From Eggerthellaceae bacterium UBA5906 (GTDB lineage: Bacteria; Actinomycetota; Coriobacteriia; Coriobacteriales; Eggerthellaceae), in NCBI GenBank assembly GCA_002431805.1, contig DJEE01000065.1:1-12449 (forward strand): a stretch of DNA of 12,449 bases, in the 5' to 3' direction. The translations under genes were made by a program, and so were the position numbers. A model generated the notes under the pieces. It did no database searches. It saw only the letters and a program-made list of their open reading frames with translations, and was not told the DNA's origin. This document shows, piece after piece, positions 1 through 6,627 of this stretch (its first letter is position 1; each line of letters begins with the position of its first letter).

Positions 1-177
1 ATTTCCGATGAACTGGTGGCACGCGCCGCGCAAACGCTCCCGAACACAAAAAAGGCGCTTGAACAACTTGCCCGCGAGGAGCTGGTGGAGCATCGCAATT
101 GCCGTTGGCGGCCAACCGATAGGGGATGGCTGTGCGGCAACGAGCTGTACGGCGCGCTGTTCGACTTGGCGCCTTAG
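1..177 (+). CDS. hemW: HemW-like radical SAM protein, C-terminal 58 residues (5' end outside window)
   Basis: Reading frame 1 is open from the first base to a TAG at 175-177 and encodes the last 58 residues of a protein. The tail reads T-D-R-G-W-L-C-G-N-E-L-Y-G-A-L-F-D-L, which matches the usual C-terminus of HemW (coproporphyrinogen III oxidase-like heme chaperone), where an E/D-R-G-x-L-x-x-N-E motif closes the winged-helix-like domain. The upstream A-x-x-L-E-Q-L-A-R-E-E-L-V-E segment fits the helix before it. HemW proteins are radical SAM enzymes that bind heme and are thought to deliver it to target proteins; the catalytic CxxxCxxC region is outside this window. A hemW gene directly before hrcA is a common arrangement in Gram-positive bacteria, which supports the call. 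Only the tail is visible, so the assignment rests on a short motif plus context. Confidence 0.75.
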   Translation: MSDELVARAAQTLPNTKKALEQLAREELVEHRNCRWRPTDRGWLCGNELYGALFDLAP

Positions 178-257
178 CGCGAGCGCGGTTCGTACTGCGT
201 GCACTTCGGCACTTGCTGCCTTTAGATTGGTCGTGTTTCTTACGATTCGGTGCAGGT

Positions 258-284
258 TTAGCACTCTGGTACGCGGGCTGCTAA
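258..284 (+). promoter_or_regulatory. CIRCE operator (HrcA binding site)
   Basis: The left arm TTAGCACTC (258-266) matches the CIRCE consensus exactly. A 9-base spacer (267-275) follows, as in the family, and then the right arm GGCTGCTAA (276-284), which differs from the consensus GAGTGCTAA at two positions. The symmetry extends one base outward on each side (T257/A285). CIRCE is the operator of HrcA, and hrcA itself starts 60 bases downstream, so this is expected to be an autoregulatory site controlling hrcA–dnaJ. The imperfect right arm may weaken repression. Confidence 0.9.
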
Positions 285-287
285 AAT
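258..287 (+). promoter_or_regulatory. Probable hrcA promoter overlapping CIRCE
   Basis: TTAGCA (258-263) resembles a -35 element, and TAAAAT (282-287), 18 bases further on, resembles a -10 element. Both overlap the CIRCE arms, so bound HrcA would block RNA polymerase. The predicted transcript would start near 294 and have a leader of about 50 bases. The -35 is only a 4/6 match, and the start site is inferred rather than visible. Confidence 0.5.
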
Positions 288-344
288 ATTCTGTTACGAA
301 ACCAGTTACCTCAAGGGTATCAATCGAAAGGAAGGTGGAGAAGC

Positions 345-1361
345 GTGCTATCGGATAGACGTCAAAAAGTGTTGGCGGCCTTGATTGAGGAGTATGTGGC
401 GCGCGCTCTGCCGGTGGGCTCGCGCACGTTAACCGAGCGCTACCAGCTAGGCGTCAGCCCTGCAACCGTGCGCAACGAGCTTTCGGTGCTTGAGGACGGC
501 GGTTATATCACGCAGCCGCACACCTCGGCAGGGCGTATTCCAACCGACATGGGATACCGCGCGTTCGTTGACAACCTGCTGGAACAGCAGGGCCCCGCGG
601 AAGAGGATGAGCGTTGCAAGAAAGCCGCAAACAAACTGCGCGAAAGCGCTTCAGAGCTTGACGAGCTGGTGGAGCAAACGTCCGCTGCGCTCACCAAGCT
701 TACCGACTGCTTGTCAATTGTGCTTGCGCCTTCGGTGCTTGATTTGCACATTAAACAGGTCTCGCTTATCTCTCTTACGCCGTATCATGCGTTGGTTGTG
801 GTGGTCACTGAAGATGGCCAGGTGTTCAACCGCCATATGGATTTCGCCGAAGAGGTGCAAAGCGAGGAGCTTGCGCGCGTTCAGCATCTGCTCAACGAGG
901 TGTTCACGGGCAATAGCTTGCATGAAATCGAAGATGGGCTTGGCACCGGCATGGCCGAGGCGTTTCGCGACCCGCTTGTGCGCATGACGCTTGACGTGGT
1001 GCTGTCGTGCATGCGTGAGGGCGAAACCTCGCGCGCGCACAGCCTTGGTGTGTCCTCGCTGCTCTCGCAGCCTGAGTTCAGCCAATCGCAAGCGTTGCTG
1101 CCGGTTATGCAGGTGCTTGAGGACGATACTGTGCTGCTGCATATTTTGGACGACACGGCCAAAACGTGCACGGGCATGCCTTCGGTGCGCATCGGCGCAG
1201 AGAACAACGCCGAAGGGCTTTCGGGCGTTTCGGTAGTGGCAAGCCGTTACGGTCGCGGCGACGCGGCGGGTGTGGTGGCTGTCATCGGGCCGACGCGTAT
1301 GGATTATTCGAAGGTAATTCGCGCGGTGCGCATCGCAGGTGCCGCGTTAGGCGATAAATAG
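345..1361 (+). CDS. hrcA: Heat-inducible transcription repressor HrcA
   Basis: 338 residues, the usual length for HrcA, which represses heat-shock genes by binding CIRCE and depends on the GroE chaperonin for activity in the studied species. Residues 1-70 form the winged-helix DNA-binding domain; the signature L-G-V-S-P-A-T-V-R-N-E-L (35-46) and the following G-Y-I-T-Q-P-H-T-S-A-G-R-I-P-T (53-67) are characteristic. The remainder fits the GAF-like and dimerisation regions. The start is GTG at 345, chosen because a purine-rich ribosome site (AAGGAAGGTGGAG, 328-340) lies just before it and because the protein begins with the expected L-S-D-R-R-Q-K-V-L-A helix. It sits under a CIRCE site and is followed 56 bases later by dnaJ, so the two probably form a heat-regulated operon. 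grpE and dnaK are not adjacent, unlike in Bacillus but as in actinobacteria. Confidence 0.96.
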   Translation: MLSDRRQKVLAALIEEYVARALPVGSRTLTERYQLGVSPATVRNELSVLEDGGYITQPHTSAGRIPTDMGYRAFVDNLLEQQGPAEEDERCKKAANKLRESASELDELVEQTSAALTKLTDCLSIVLAPSVLDLHIKQVSLISLTPYHALVVVVTEDGQVFNRHMDFAEEVQSEELARVQHLLNEVFTGNSLHEIEDGLGTGMAEAFRDPLVRMTLDVVLSCMREGETSRAHSLGVSSLLSQPEFSQSQALLPVMQVLEDDTVLLHILDDTAKTCTGMPSVRIGAENNAEGLSGVSVVASRYGRGDAAGVVAVIGPTRMDYSKVIRAVRIAGAALGDK

Positions 1362-1417
1362 GTTTAACCAAGCTGCCGCACGCGGCTGATGAAATGGAAA
1401 GGTAGAACGTAGCAACC

Positions 1418-2557
1418 ATGGCGAAGGACTTGTACGAAGTTCTCGGCGTCTCGCGTGACGCAACCGAGGCGGATATCAAGAAAGCGTTTCGTCGGAAAGC
1501 CCGCGAGCTTCATCCTGATGTGAACAAGGCTCCCGATGCGGAGGATCAGTTCAAAGAGCTCAACGAGGCATATGACGTGCTCAGCGATGCGAATAAGCGC
1601 GCCCAATACGATCGTTTCGGAACTATTCCCGGTGCTGCCGGCGGCGGCTATGGCGGAAACGGCTACGTTGACTTCGACGACCTGTTCGGCGGCGGTTTCG
1701 GCGTCGGCGACATCTTCAGCAGCTTTTTCGGCGGCGGAGCTGGTGGCGGCAGCGGGCGGCAGCAGCGCACGGAGGGCCGCGATATGGGCGTGGGCCTGCG
1801 TCTTACGCTTGAGGAAGTTGCCACGGGTGCTAAAAAGGAAATCGTGTACGACCGTTTGGCGCCGTGCCCTGATTGCGACGGCACCGGCTTAGGCGAAAAT
1901 GGCAAGGAAGTATCGTGCCCCGAGTGCGGCGGCAAGGGCCGCGTGGTTACGGTGCAGCATACGTTCTTGGGCGATATGCAAACTGCCACCACGTGCAGCA
2001 AGTGCAACGGCACGGGCAAAACCATCGACAATCCCTGCCCGGAATGCGAAGGCCAAGGCCGCGTGCCCGACCGTCAACGTGTTACCGTTGAAGTGCCTGT
2101 GGGCATTCGCGATGCGCAGCAGTTGCGTCTTACCGGCTTTGGCGAGGCCGGCTTGCGCGGTTCGCGCTCGGGCGATCTTATCGTCACGTGCCGCATCCAG
2201 CCGCACGAGTTCTTCGAACGCGATGGGGACGACCTGCATTGCCGCGCGAACGTGTCCATCGTACAGGCAACGCTTGGCGCCGAAATCGAGGTTGACGGCA
2301 TCTTCGAGGACGAGAAGGTTAAGGTTCGCATCCCCGAAGGCCTGCAAAACGATCAGATCGTGCGCGTGAAGGGCTTCGGCATGCCGCGTTTCCGCAGCGA
2401 GGCACGTGGCGATATGTACGTGCACGTCACCGTGGTTGTTCCGAAGAAGGTCACAAAAAAGCAGCGTGAACTGCTTGAACAGTTGGCGCACGAGTTGGGT
2501 GAAGACGTTTCAGAGGCGCGCACGCCTCTGCAAAAGCTTCGCGATAAGTTCAACTAG
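1418..2557 (+). CDS. dnaJ: Chaperone DnaJ (DnaJ2 type, full type I architecture)
   Basis: 379 residues with all type I DnaJ parts in order. The J domain (1-68) has the DnaK-stimulating H-P-D tripeptide at 32-34. A Gly/Phe-rich linker spans about 70-120. The cysteine-rich zinc domain has four CxxCxGxG modules starting at C150, C167, C193 and C207, and the C-terminal client-binding domains run from about 216 onward. No zinc cysteine is missing. The protein delivers unfolded clients to DnaK and stimulates its ATPase in the cytoplasm. The start is ATG at 1418; a purine stretch (GGAAAGGT, 1396-1403) is a somewhat distant ribosome site. Pairing with hrcA instead of dnaK–grpE matches the actinobacterial dnaJ2 arrangement, so a second dnaJ next to dnaK elsewhere is likely (inference). 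It is probably co-transcribed with hrcA, and thus CIRCE-regulated, with rsmE starting 20 bases after its stop. Confidence 0.96.
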   Translation: MAKDLYEVLGVSRDATEADIKKAFRRKARELHPDVNKAPDAEDQFKELNEAYDVLSDANKRAQYDRFGTIPGAAGGGYGGNGYVDFDDLFGGGFGVGDIFSSFFGGGAGGGSGRQQRTEGRDMGVGLRLTLEEVATGAKKEIVYDRLAPCPDCDGTGLGENGKEVSCPECGGKGRVVTVQHTFLGDMQTATTCSKCNGTGKTIDNPCPECEGQGRVPDRQRVTVEVPVGIRDAQQLRLTGFGEAGLRGSRSGDLIVTCRIQPHEFFERDGDDLHCRANVSIVQATLGAEIEVDGIFEDEKVKVRIPEGLQNDQIVRVKGFGMPRFRSEARGDMYVHVTVVVPKKVTKKQRELLEQLAHELGEDVSEARTPLQKLRDKFN

Positions 2558-2577
2558 TTCGTTAGTTTAGGATTTCG

Positions 2578-3378
2578 ATGTCCCTTCCTCATTTCTTTTT
2601 GGACGAACAGATTTTGGCCCATGAAGCGCAAGCGGAGTTTCCGCTTGCGCTTTCGTGCGATGATGCGAAGCACGCCAAGGTGCTGCGTTTGGCGCCGGGC
2701 GAGCATATCGCCGTCATCGATGCCGACCAGGATTATTTCGAGTGCGAGATCATCTCATTCGATGGCGCGGTGCCCGTGGTGCGCATTGCGGGGCATTTGG
2801 ACGCCGCAGGCGACCTTCCTCATGTGTGCTTAGTGCAGGGCCTTGCGAAGGGCGACAAGATGGAAACGGTTATTCGCCATGCCACCGAGCTGGGCGTGGC
2901 GCAGTTCATGCCGTTTTCCGCCGCGCGCAGCATCATGAAGGTTGATCCGAAAAAGGTTGCCGCTAAAACCGAGCGGTGGCAGGCCATTGCGAAAAGCGCC
3001 GCCATGCAATCGGGCCAGGTGCGCCTTGCGCACGTTGAGCAGCCGCAAAAGCTTTCTGGCGTTTGCGAGCAGCTGGCAAGCTTTGACGCGGTGCTTGTGT
3101 GCTGGGAAGAAGCCCCTGGCACGGCCTGTTTGCATGATGCGCTGCAGCGTGCGCTTGCTGCAGCTGGCAAGCCGCTTCCCTCTGTCCGCATTGCCGTGGT
3201 GATAGGCCCGGAAGGCGGGCTTGCACCTGAAGAAGTCGATGCGTTTCTTGCCTGCAACCCGATGGCGGCGCTGGTGTCGCTTGGCCGTTGCATCTTGCGC
3301 ACGGAAACGGCCGGTATTGTCGCACCTGCGCTGGTACTGTATGAATTGGGAGGCCTTGGAGCTAAGGGGTGCGCATGA
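2578..3378 (+). CDS. rsmE: 16S rRNA (uracil-1498-N3)-methyltransferase RsmE
   Basis: 266 residues, slightly longer than the ~245 typical of RsmE. The enzyme uses S-adenosylmethionine to methylate U1498 in the 16S rRNA decoding region after 30S assembly. It is a SPOUT-fold protein: the SAM-binding knot is seen as I-G-P-E-G-G-L (209-215) and L-G-x-x-I-L-R-T-E-T-A (ending at 245). The N-terminal PUA-like RNA-binding part has the usual H-x-x-K-V-L-R-L (32-39) and the middle has the L-V-Q-G-L-A-K-G-D-K-M-E segment. The start is ATG at 2578 with only a weak ribosome site (TAGGAT). It begins 20 bases after dnaJ and its stop overlaps the mtaB start as ATGA, indicating one operon. In Bacillus prmA separates dnaJ from this gene; here it is absent from this spot. 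Confidence 0.94.
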   Translation: MSLPHFFLDEQILAHEAQAEFPLALSCDDAKHAKVLRLAPGEHIAVIDADQDYFECEIISFDGAVPVVRIAGHLDAAGDLPHVCLVQGLAKGDKMETVIRHATELGVAQFMPFSAARSIMKVDPKKVAAKTERWQAIAKSAAMQSGQVRLAHVEQPQKLSGVCEQLASFDAVLVCWEEAPGTACLHDALQRALAAAGKPLPSVRIAVVIGPEGGLAPEEVDAFLACNPMAALVSLGRCILRTETAGIVAPALVLYELGGLGAKGCA

Positions 3379-4601
3379 ACTTTGCTATTGTGAACCTTGG
3401 CTGCAAAGTGAATCGTGTTGAGTCCGACGCGTTTGCGTCCGGCTTGCTTGCGCGAGGTTGTGTCGAAACCGATGAGGCAACGGCTGACGTTGTAGTGGTT
3501 AATACGTGTACAGTAACGGGGGAGGCGGAAAAGAAGACGCGTAAAGCTGTGCGTCATGCGCTTCGCGCCAATCCCTCATCCCAGGTGGTTGTTACCGGAT
3601 GCGCAGCGGCCATCGATGCCGATGCGTTTTTGAGTATGGCACCTGAACGTGTACAAGTTGCGGGAAAACTACAGGTTGACGATGTGCTCGACAGGCTTGT
3701 TGGGCCGTTTGACCACAGCTCTCGCGCGCTTGCGGTAGGCGAAGGCTTCCACACGCGTGTTGGCGTGAAAGTGCAAGACGGGTGCAACAACGCGTGCACG
3801 TACTGCATCGTGCACGTTGCTCGCGGCACAGCGTACAGCCGCCCTGCGCACGAGGTGCTTGCCGAATGCGAGGCGCTTGCGAAGACGGGCGTGCGCGAGA
3901 TCGTGCTCACGGGCATCAATTTGGGTTCATATTGTTGTAGCTCGTCTGAAGGCGCAGACGTTGCGCTTGACGGCCTTTTGCGTATGCTGCTTGAACGTAC
4001 TGCGGATATTCACGCCCCTGAAGAACATCCGTGTCGCTTCCGCATCTCAAGCACCGAACCGTGCGATGTGTCCGATAGCCTTATTCAACTGATTGCACAT
4101 GCAGATGGTCGCATTTGCCGCCACCTGCACCTTCCGCTGCAGTCGGGTTGCACTAAGGTTCTGACGGAAATGAATAGGCCCTACACTGCCGAGCAGTTTG
4201 TGAAGCTGGTTGACAAGCTTTACGACGCAATGCCCCAGCTTTCGCTTTCCACGGATATCATCTGCGGTTTTCCGGGTGAAACCGATGCCGAGTTTGAAGA
4301 AACACTGCGCGTGGCGCAACGGTGCCGTTTCTCAAGGATTCACGTGTTTCCCTATTCGCAACGTGAGGGTACGCCTGCGGCGCAGCGTGAAGACCAAGTT
4401 CCCCATGAGGTGCGTGCTGCCCGCGCCGCTAAGCTGCGCGCTTTGGCCAAGCAGCTGCGCCAAGAAGACTTGCAGCGCCGTGCAGACACCGCCGAGTTTG
4501 CACTCGTAGAGGAAAACGGCACTGCCATGACTGAAAGCTACCACGAACTGGTTGCCCCCGTCCGTGCAAAAGCTGGGGCGCTCATTGAAGTGCGGTTGTA
4601 G
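3375..4601 (+). CDS. mtaB: tRNA (N6-L-threonylcarbamoyladenosine(37)-C2)-methylthiotransferase MtaB
   Basis: 408 residues from ATG 3375. This radical SAM methylthiotransferase converts t6A37 to ms2t6A37 in tRNAs reading ANN codons. Domain order is as expected: an N-terminal MTTase domain with three cluster cysteines C10, C45 and C76; a radical SAM core with C-N-N-A-C-T-Y-C (C137, C141, C144) binding the second 4Fe-4S cluster; and a short TRAM-like tail (from about 375) ending in E-V-R-L. MtaB is preferred over MiaB because of the N-terminal N-L-G-C-K-V-N-x-x-E-S sequence and the neighbourhood next to rsmE, as in Bacillus yqeU–yqeV. A GTG at 3369 is in frame, but the ATG at 3375 is better placed behind TAAGGGG (3363-3369) and makes a 4-base ATGA overlap with rsmE, implying translational coupling. 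The C-terminus may be slightly short (see findings). Confidence 0.92.
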   Translation: MNFAIVNLGCKVNRVESDAFASGLLARGCVETDEATADVVVVNTCTVTGEAEKKTRKAVRHALRANPSSQVVVTGCAAAIDADAFLSMAPERVQVAGKLQVDDVLDRLVGPFDHSSRALAVGEGFHTRVGVKVQDGCNNACTYCIVHVARGTAYSRPAHEVLAECEALAKTGVREIVLTGINLGSYCCSSSEGADVALDGLLRMLLERTADIHAPEEHPCRFRISSTEPCDVSDSLIQLIAHADGRICRHLHLPLQSGCTKVLTEMNRPYTAEQFVKLVDKLYDAMPQLSLSTDIICGFPGETDAEFEETLRVAQRCRFSRIHVFPYSQREGTPAAQREDQVPHEVRAARAAKLRALAKQLRQEDLQRRADTAEFALVEENGTAMTESYHELVAPVRAKAGALIEVRL

Positions 4602-4736
4602 TTGGATGGTTTGGATGTCCACATCTACGCTAATGGCTAACCGGCGGGTTTCGCGCACGGCTCCGTTCCTTGTGCGGCGCGTGAACCTCAATGTTGCTTC
4701 GCTTTTGCGAAATGGGCACGTGCTATACTAGCGGCC
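4602..4736 (+). other. Intergenic gap mtaB–phoH, no gene
   Basis: 135 bases with no credible gene. The mtaB frame continues for 12 sense codons after its TAG to a TAA at 4638-4640. The middle (around 4650-4683) contains loosely complementary GC-rich segments (GCGCAC and GTGCGGCGC) that could fold, but no T-run follows, so I do not call a terminator. The 3' end carries the phoH promoter. Confidence 0.6.
4721..4729 (+). promoter_or_regulatory. Extended -10 promoter of phoH, probably giving a leaderless mRNA
   Basis: TGCTATACT (4721-4729) is an extended -10 element: TG, one base, then TATACT. No good -35 is seen at 16-18 bases upstream, which is usual for extended -10 promoters. The phoH ATG begins at 4737, only 7 bases after the hexamer, so the expected transcription start falls at about 4735-4737. 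There is no ribosome site before the ATG. Together these point to a leaderless transcript beginning at or next to the start codon. Confidence 0.7.
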
Positions 4737-5723
4737 ATGACTGAGAACACGCATATCACGTTGACGGCGCCGCAATCGGTGAACATGGCGCTGGTGGTGG
4801 GGCCGGGCGATTGCCTGCTACATCAAATAGAGCAAGCCTTCCAGGCGCGCATCACAGTGCGCGGGGATTCGGTGGTGCTTGAGGGCGACCCGGTTGAAGT
4901 GCAGTCGCTCACTGCGCTGTTCACTGAGCTTATCAAACATGTGGAATCGGGCTCGGTTCCCGATTCTGGCTATGTTGCGCGCGCTATCGATTTGCTGCGC
5001 ACAGCGGAGTTCACGCCCACGGCGCTTCGCGAGGATATCCTGCTTACGTATCGCGGCAAGGCCATTCGCCCGAAAACCGCAGGTCAAAAGTACTACGTTG
5101 ATGCTATTCGGCACAATACCGTCACGTTCGGCATTGGCCCTGCCGGCACCGGTAAAACATACCTTGCCATGGCGATGGCGGTTGCGGCGCTCAAGCGTAA
5201 AGAGGTGGGCCGCATCATCCTCACGCGTCCGGTGGTGGAAGCGGGGGAGAACCTCGGTTTTCTGCCGGGCACGCTCAACGAGAAGATCGACCCCTATATT
5301 CGCCCGCTGTACGATGCGCTGTTCGACATGACCGATATGCAGCGTGCGCAGCAGCTCATCGAGAACAACGTTATCGAAATCGCTCCGCTGGCGTTTATGC
5401 GCGGCCGCACGCTCAACGACAGCTTCGTCATTCTAGACGAGGCGCAAAACACCACGCCCGAGCAAATGAAGATGTTCCTTACGCGCTTGGGTTTTGGCTC
5501 GAAGATGGTGATTACGGGCGACGTCACACAGCTCGACCTACCGCGCGGAGTTTCAGGCCTTAAAGGCATCAAGAACATTCTCGGCGGCATCGACGGTATC
5601 GAGTTCTGCAAGTTTTCCGGTAAAGATGTGGTGCGCCACTCGCTGGTGGCCGCCATTGTTTCGGCATACGACAACGCTGCGGCATCAACGCAGAAGAAGG
5701 ACAACCATGGACGTTCAAATTAA
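4737..5723 (+). CDS. phoH: PhoH family ATPase (PhoH1 type)
   Basis: 328 residues, normal for chromosomal PhoH. It is a cytoplasmic P-loop ATPase related to the N-terminal helicase core of superfamily 1. Walker A is G-P-A-G-T-G-K-T (134-141) and Walker B is V-I-L-D-E-A-Q-N (231-238); the sensor-like segment M-V-I-T-G-D-x-T-Q-x-D-L-P follows. The N-terminal ~110 residues form the small accessory domain typical of this subfamily. Biochemical function is not settled; the steady association with ybeY and era suggests a role in RNA or ribosome metabolism, and the phosphate-starvation name comes from E. coli phoH. The ATG at 4737 has no ribosome site and sits 7 bases after a TATACT hexamer, so leaderless translation is likely; an internal Met17 (4785) is a less likely start. 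The last 17 bases overlap ybeY. Confidence 0.94.
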   Translation: MTENTHITLTAPQSVNMALVVGPGDCLLHQIEQAFQARITVRGDSVVLEGDPVEVQSLTALFTELIKHVESGSVPDSGYVARAIDLLRTAEFTPTALREDILLTYRGKAIRPKTAGQKYYVDAIRHNTVTFGIGPAGTGKTYLAMAMAVAALKRKEVGRIILTRPVVEAGENLGFLPGTLNEKIDPYIRPLYDALFDMTDMQRAQQLIENNVIEIAPLAFMRGRTLNDSFVILDEAQNTTPEQMKMFLTRLGFGSKMVITGDVTQLDLPRGVSGLKGIKNILGGIDGIEFCKFSGKDVVRHSLVAAIVSAYDNAAASTQKKDNHGRSN

Positions 5724-6171
5724 CTACGACTATCGCGAAGACGATCTAAAGGACATGCCGCTTGTTGAGCTTGCCCAGTTCGTTTTGAACCACCAGCACA
5801 AACCCGAGAACACCGAAGTGTCGCTCAGCTTTGTAACTAACGACGAAATCGCTCGCCTTAACGAGGAATACCGTAACATACAGGGGCCAACCGACGTGCT
5901 GTCGTTCGAGTGCGATGGCGTGGAAGACGAGCTGACCGACATCGTGCCCGAGGGCTTTGACGACGTGTACGAGTTGGGCGACGTGGTTATCGCACCCGAC
6001 GTGGCAGAACGTCAAACGCACGAGTTTGGCACCACCTTTGAGCAAGAGGTAAGCCTGCTGTTCGTGCATGGGCTTTTGCACCTGTGCGGCTATGATCACA
6101 TCGTCGAAGAAGACGCCAAGGTCATGGAAGCGCTTGAAGACGAAATCCTTGCCGCTTGGAACAACCGGTAG
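5707..6171 (+). CDS. ybeY: Endoribonuclease YbeY (rRNA maturation factor)
   Basis: 154 residues from ATG 5707. YbeY is a zinc-dependent single-strand endoribonuclease needed for 16S rRNA 3'-end maturation and 70S quality control in E. coli. The metal site is intact: H-G-L-L-H-L-C-G-Y-D-H (121-131), with H121, H125 and H131 as the three zinc ligands. The conserved P-T-D-V-L-S-F block and G-D-V-V-I-A-P segment are present, separated by an acidic insert rich in Glu and Asp. The frame is open further upstream to 5626, but the ATG at 5707 is well placed behind AAGAAGGAC and gives a normal N-terminus. It overlaps the end of phoH by 17 bases, implying coupled translation. Its neighbour era encodes a GTPase reported to interact with YbeY in the same rRNA process. 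Confidence 0.95.
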   Translation: MDVQINYDYREDDLKDMPLVELAQFVLNHQHKPENTEVSLSFVTNDEIARLNEEYRNIQGPTDVLSFECDGVEDELTDIVPEGFDDVYELGDVVIAPDVAERQTHEFGTTFEQEVSLLFVHGLLHLCGYDHIVEEDAKVMEALEDEILAAWNNR

Positions 6172-6174
6172 CTT

Positions 6175-6603
6175 ATGGGTGCCCCCGATCAGCACGAGCG
6201 CCCTTTTGTTCGTTCTGCCGCTACAAAAGGACAAGGCCAGCGTTATAAGCTTCAAGCAGCCTTCGCCAACGCAGGGCGCGGGCTGCTTGAAGCCGTTCGC
6301 ACTGAACGCAACCTGCGTATCGATGCTGCGTGCGCGGTCATCGCGGTGATTTTGGGTTTTGCGCTGCGTATCGATGCTGCCTCCTGGTTTGCCGTGATCA
6401 TCTGCGTCGGCATGATGTTCGCGCTTGAAACGGTGAACACTGCTATTGAGGCGGTGGTTGACCTGGCAAGTCCGGGGTACCACGAACTTGCGCGCAAGGC
6501 TAAGGATTGCGCCGCCGGTGCCGCGCTTGCGGGCGCTGCGGCTTCGCTTGCTGTGGGCGTGGTAGTGTTCCTCCCGCGCATTATCGCCTTATTCGTTTCG
6601 TAA
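6175..6603 (+). CDS. dgkA: Diacylglycerol/undecaprenol kinase family membrane protein
   Basis: 142 residues. The DgkA family holds small integral membrane kinases; in Gram-positive bacteria the member at this locus mostly phosphorylates undecaprenol (UdpK), feeding the lipid carrier of wall synthesis, and the same may hold here. The family signature is complete: F-A-N-A-G-R-G (30-36), E85-T-V-N88-T-A-I-E92-A-V-V-D96 as the metal/ATP site, and A-R-K-A-K-D-C-A-A-G-A (106-116). Three membrane helices are visible at about 50-66, 71-95 and 113-138. The N-terminal 23 residues are polar and longer than in many homologues. The ATG at 6175 lies 3 bases after the ybeY stop and has no ribosome site, so translation is probably coupled to ybeY. 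The order ybeY–dgkA–era matches Firmicutes more than mycobacteria. Confidence 0.92.
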   Translation: MGAPDQHERPFVRSAATKGQGQRYKLQAAFANAGRGLLEAVRTERNLRIDAACAVIAVILGFALRIDAASWFAVIICVGMMFALETVNTAIEAVVDLASPGYHELARKAKDCAAGAALAGAAASLAVGVVVFLPRIIALFVS

Positions 6604-6627
6604 CGTATTTGAACTGCTAGGAGACTC

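Noticed and set aside
8..358. A 116-codon plus-strand open frame overlapping the hemW tail and the hrcA leader
   Set aside because: The hemW frame explains the first half, the CIRCE and promoter explain the second, and the product is low-complexity Arg/Ser-rich.
1889..2491. A 200-codon minus-strand open frame inside dnaJ
   Set aside because: Antisense shadow of the DnaJ zinc and C-terminal domains, with no ribosome site or family features.
2820..3557. A 245-codon minus-strand open frame across rsmE and mtaB
   Set aside because: It is antisense to two well-identified genes and crosses their junction; the composition is that of a codon shadow.
4650..4683. GC-rich complementary segments after mtaB as a terminator
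   Set aside because: Pairing is interrupted and no T-run follows.
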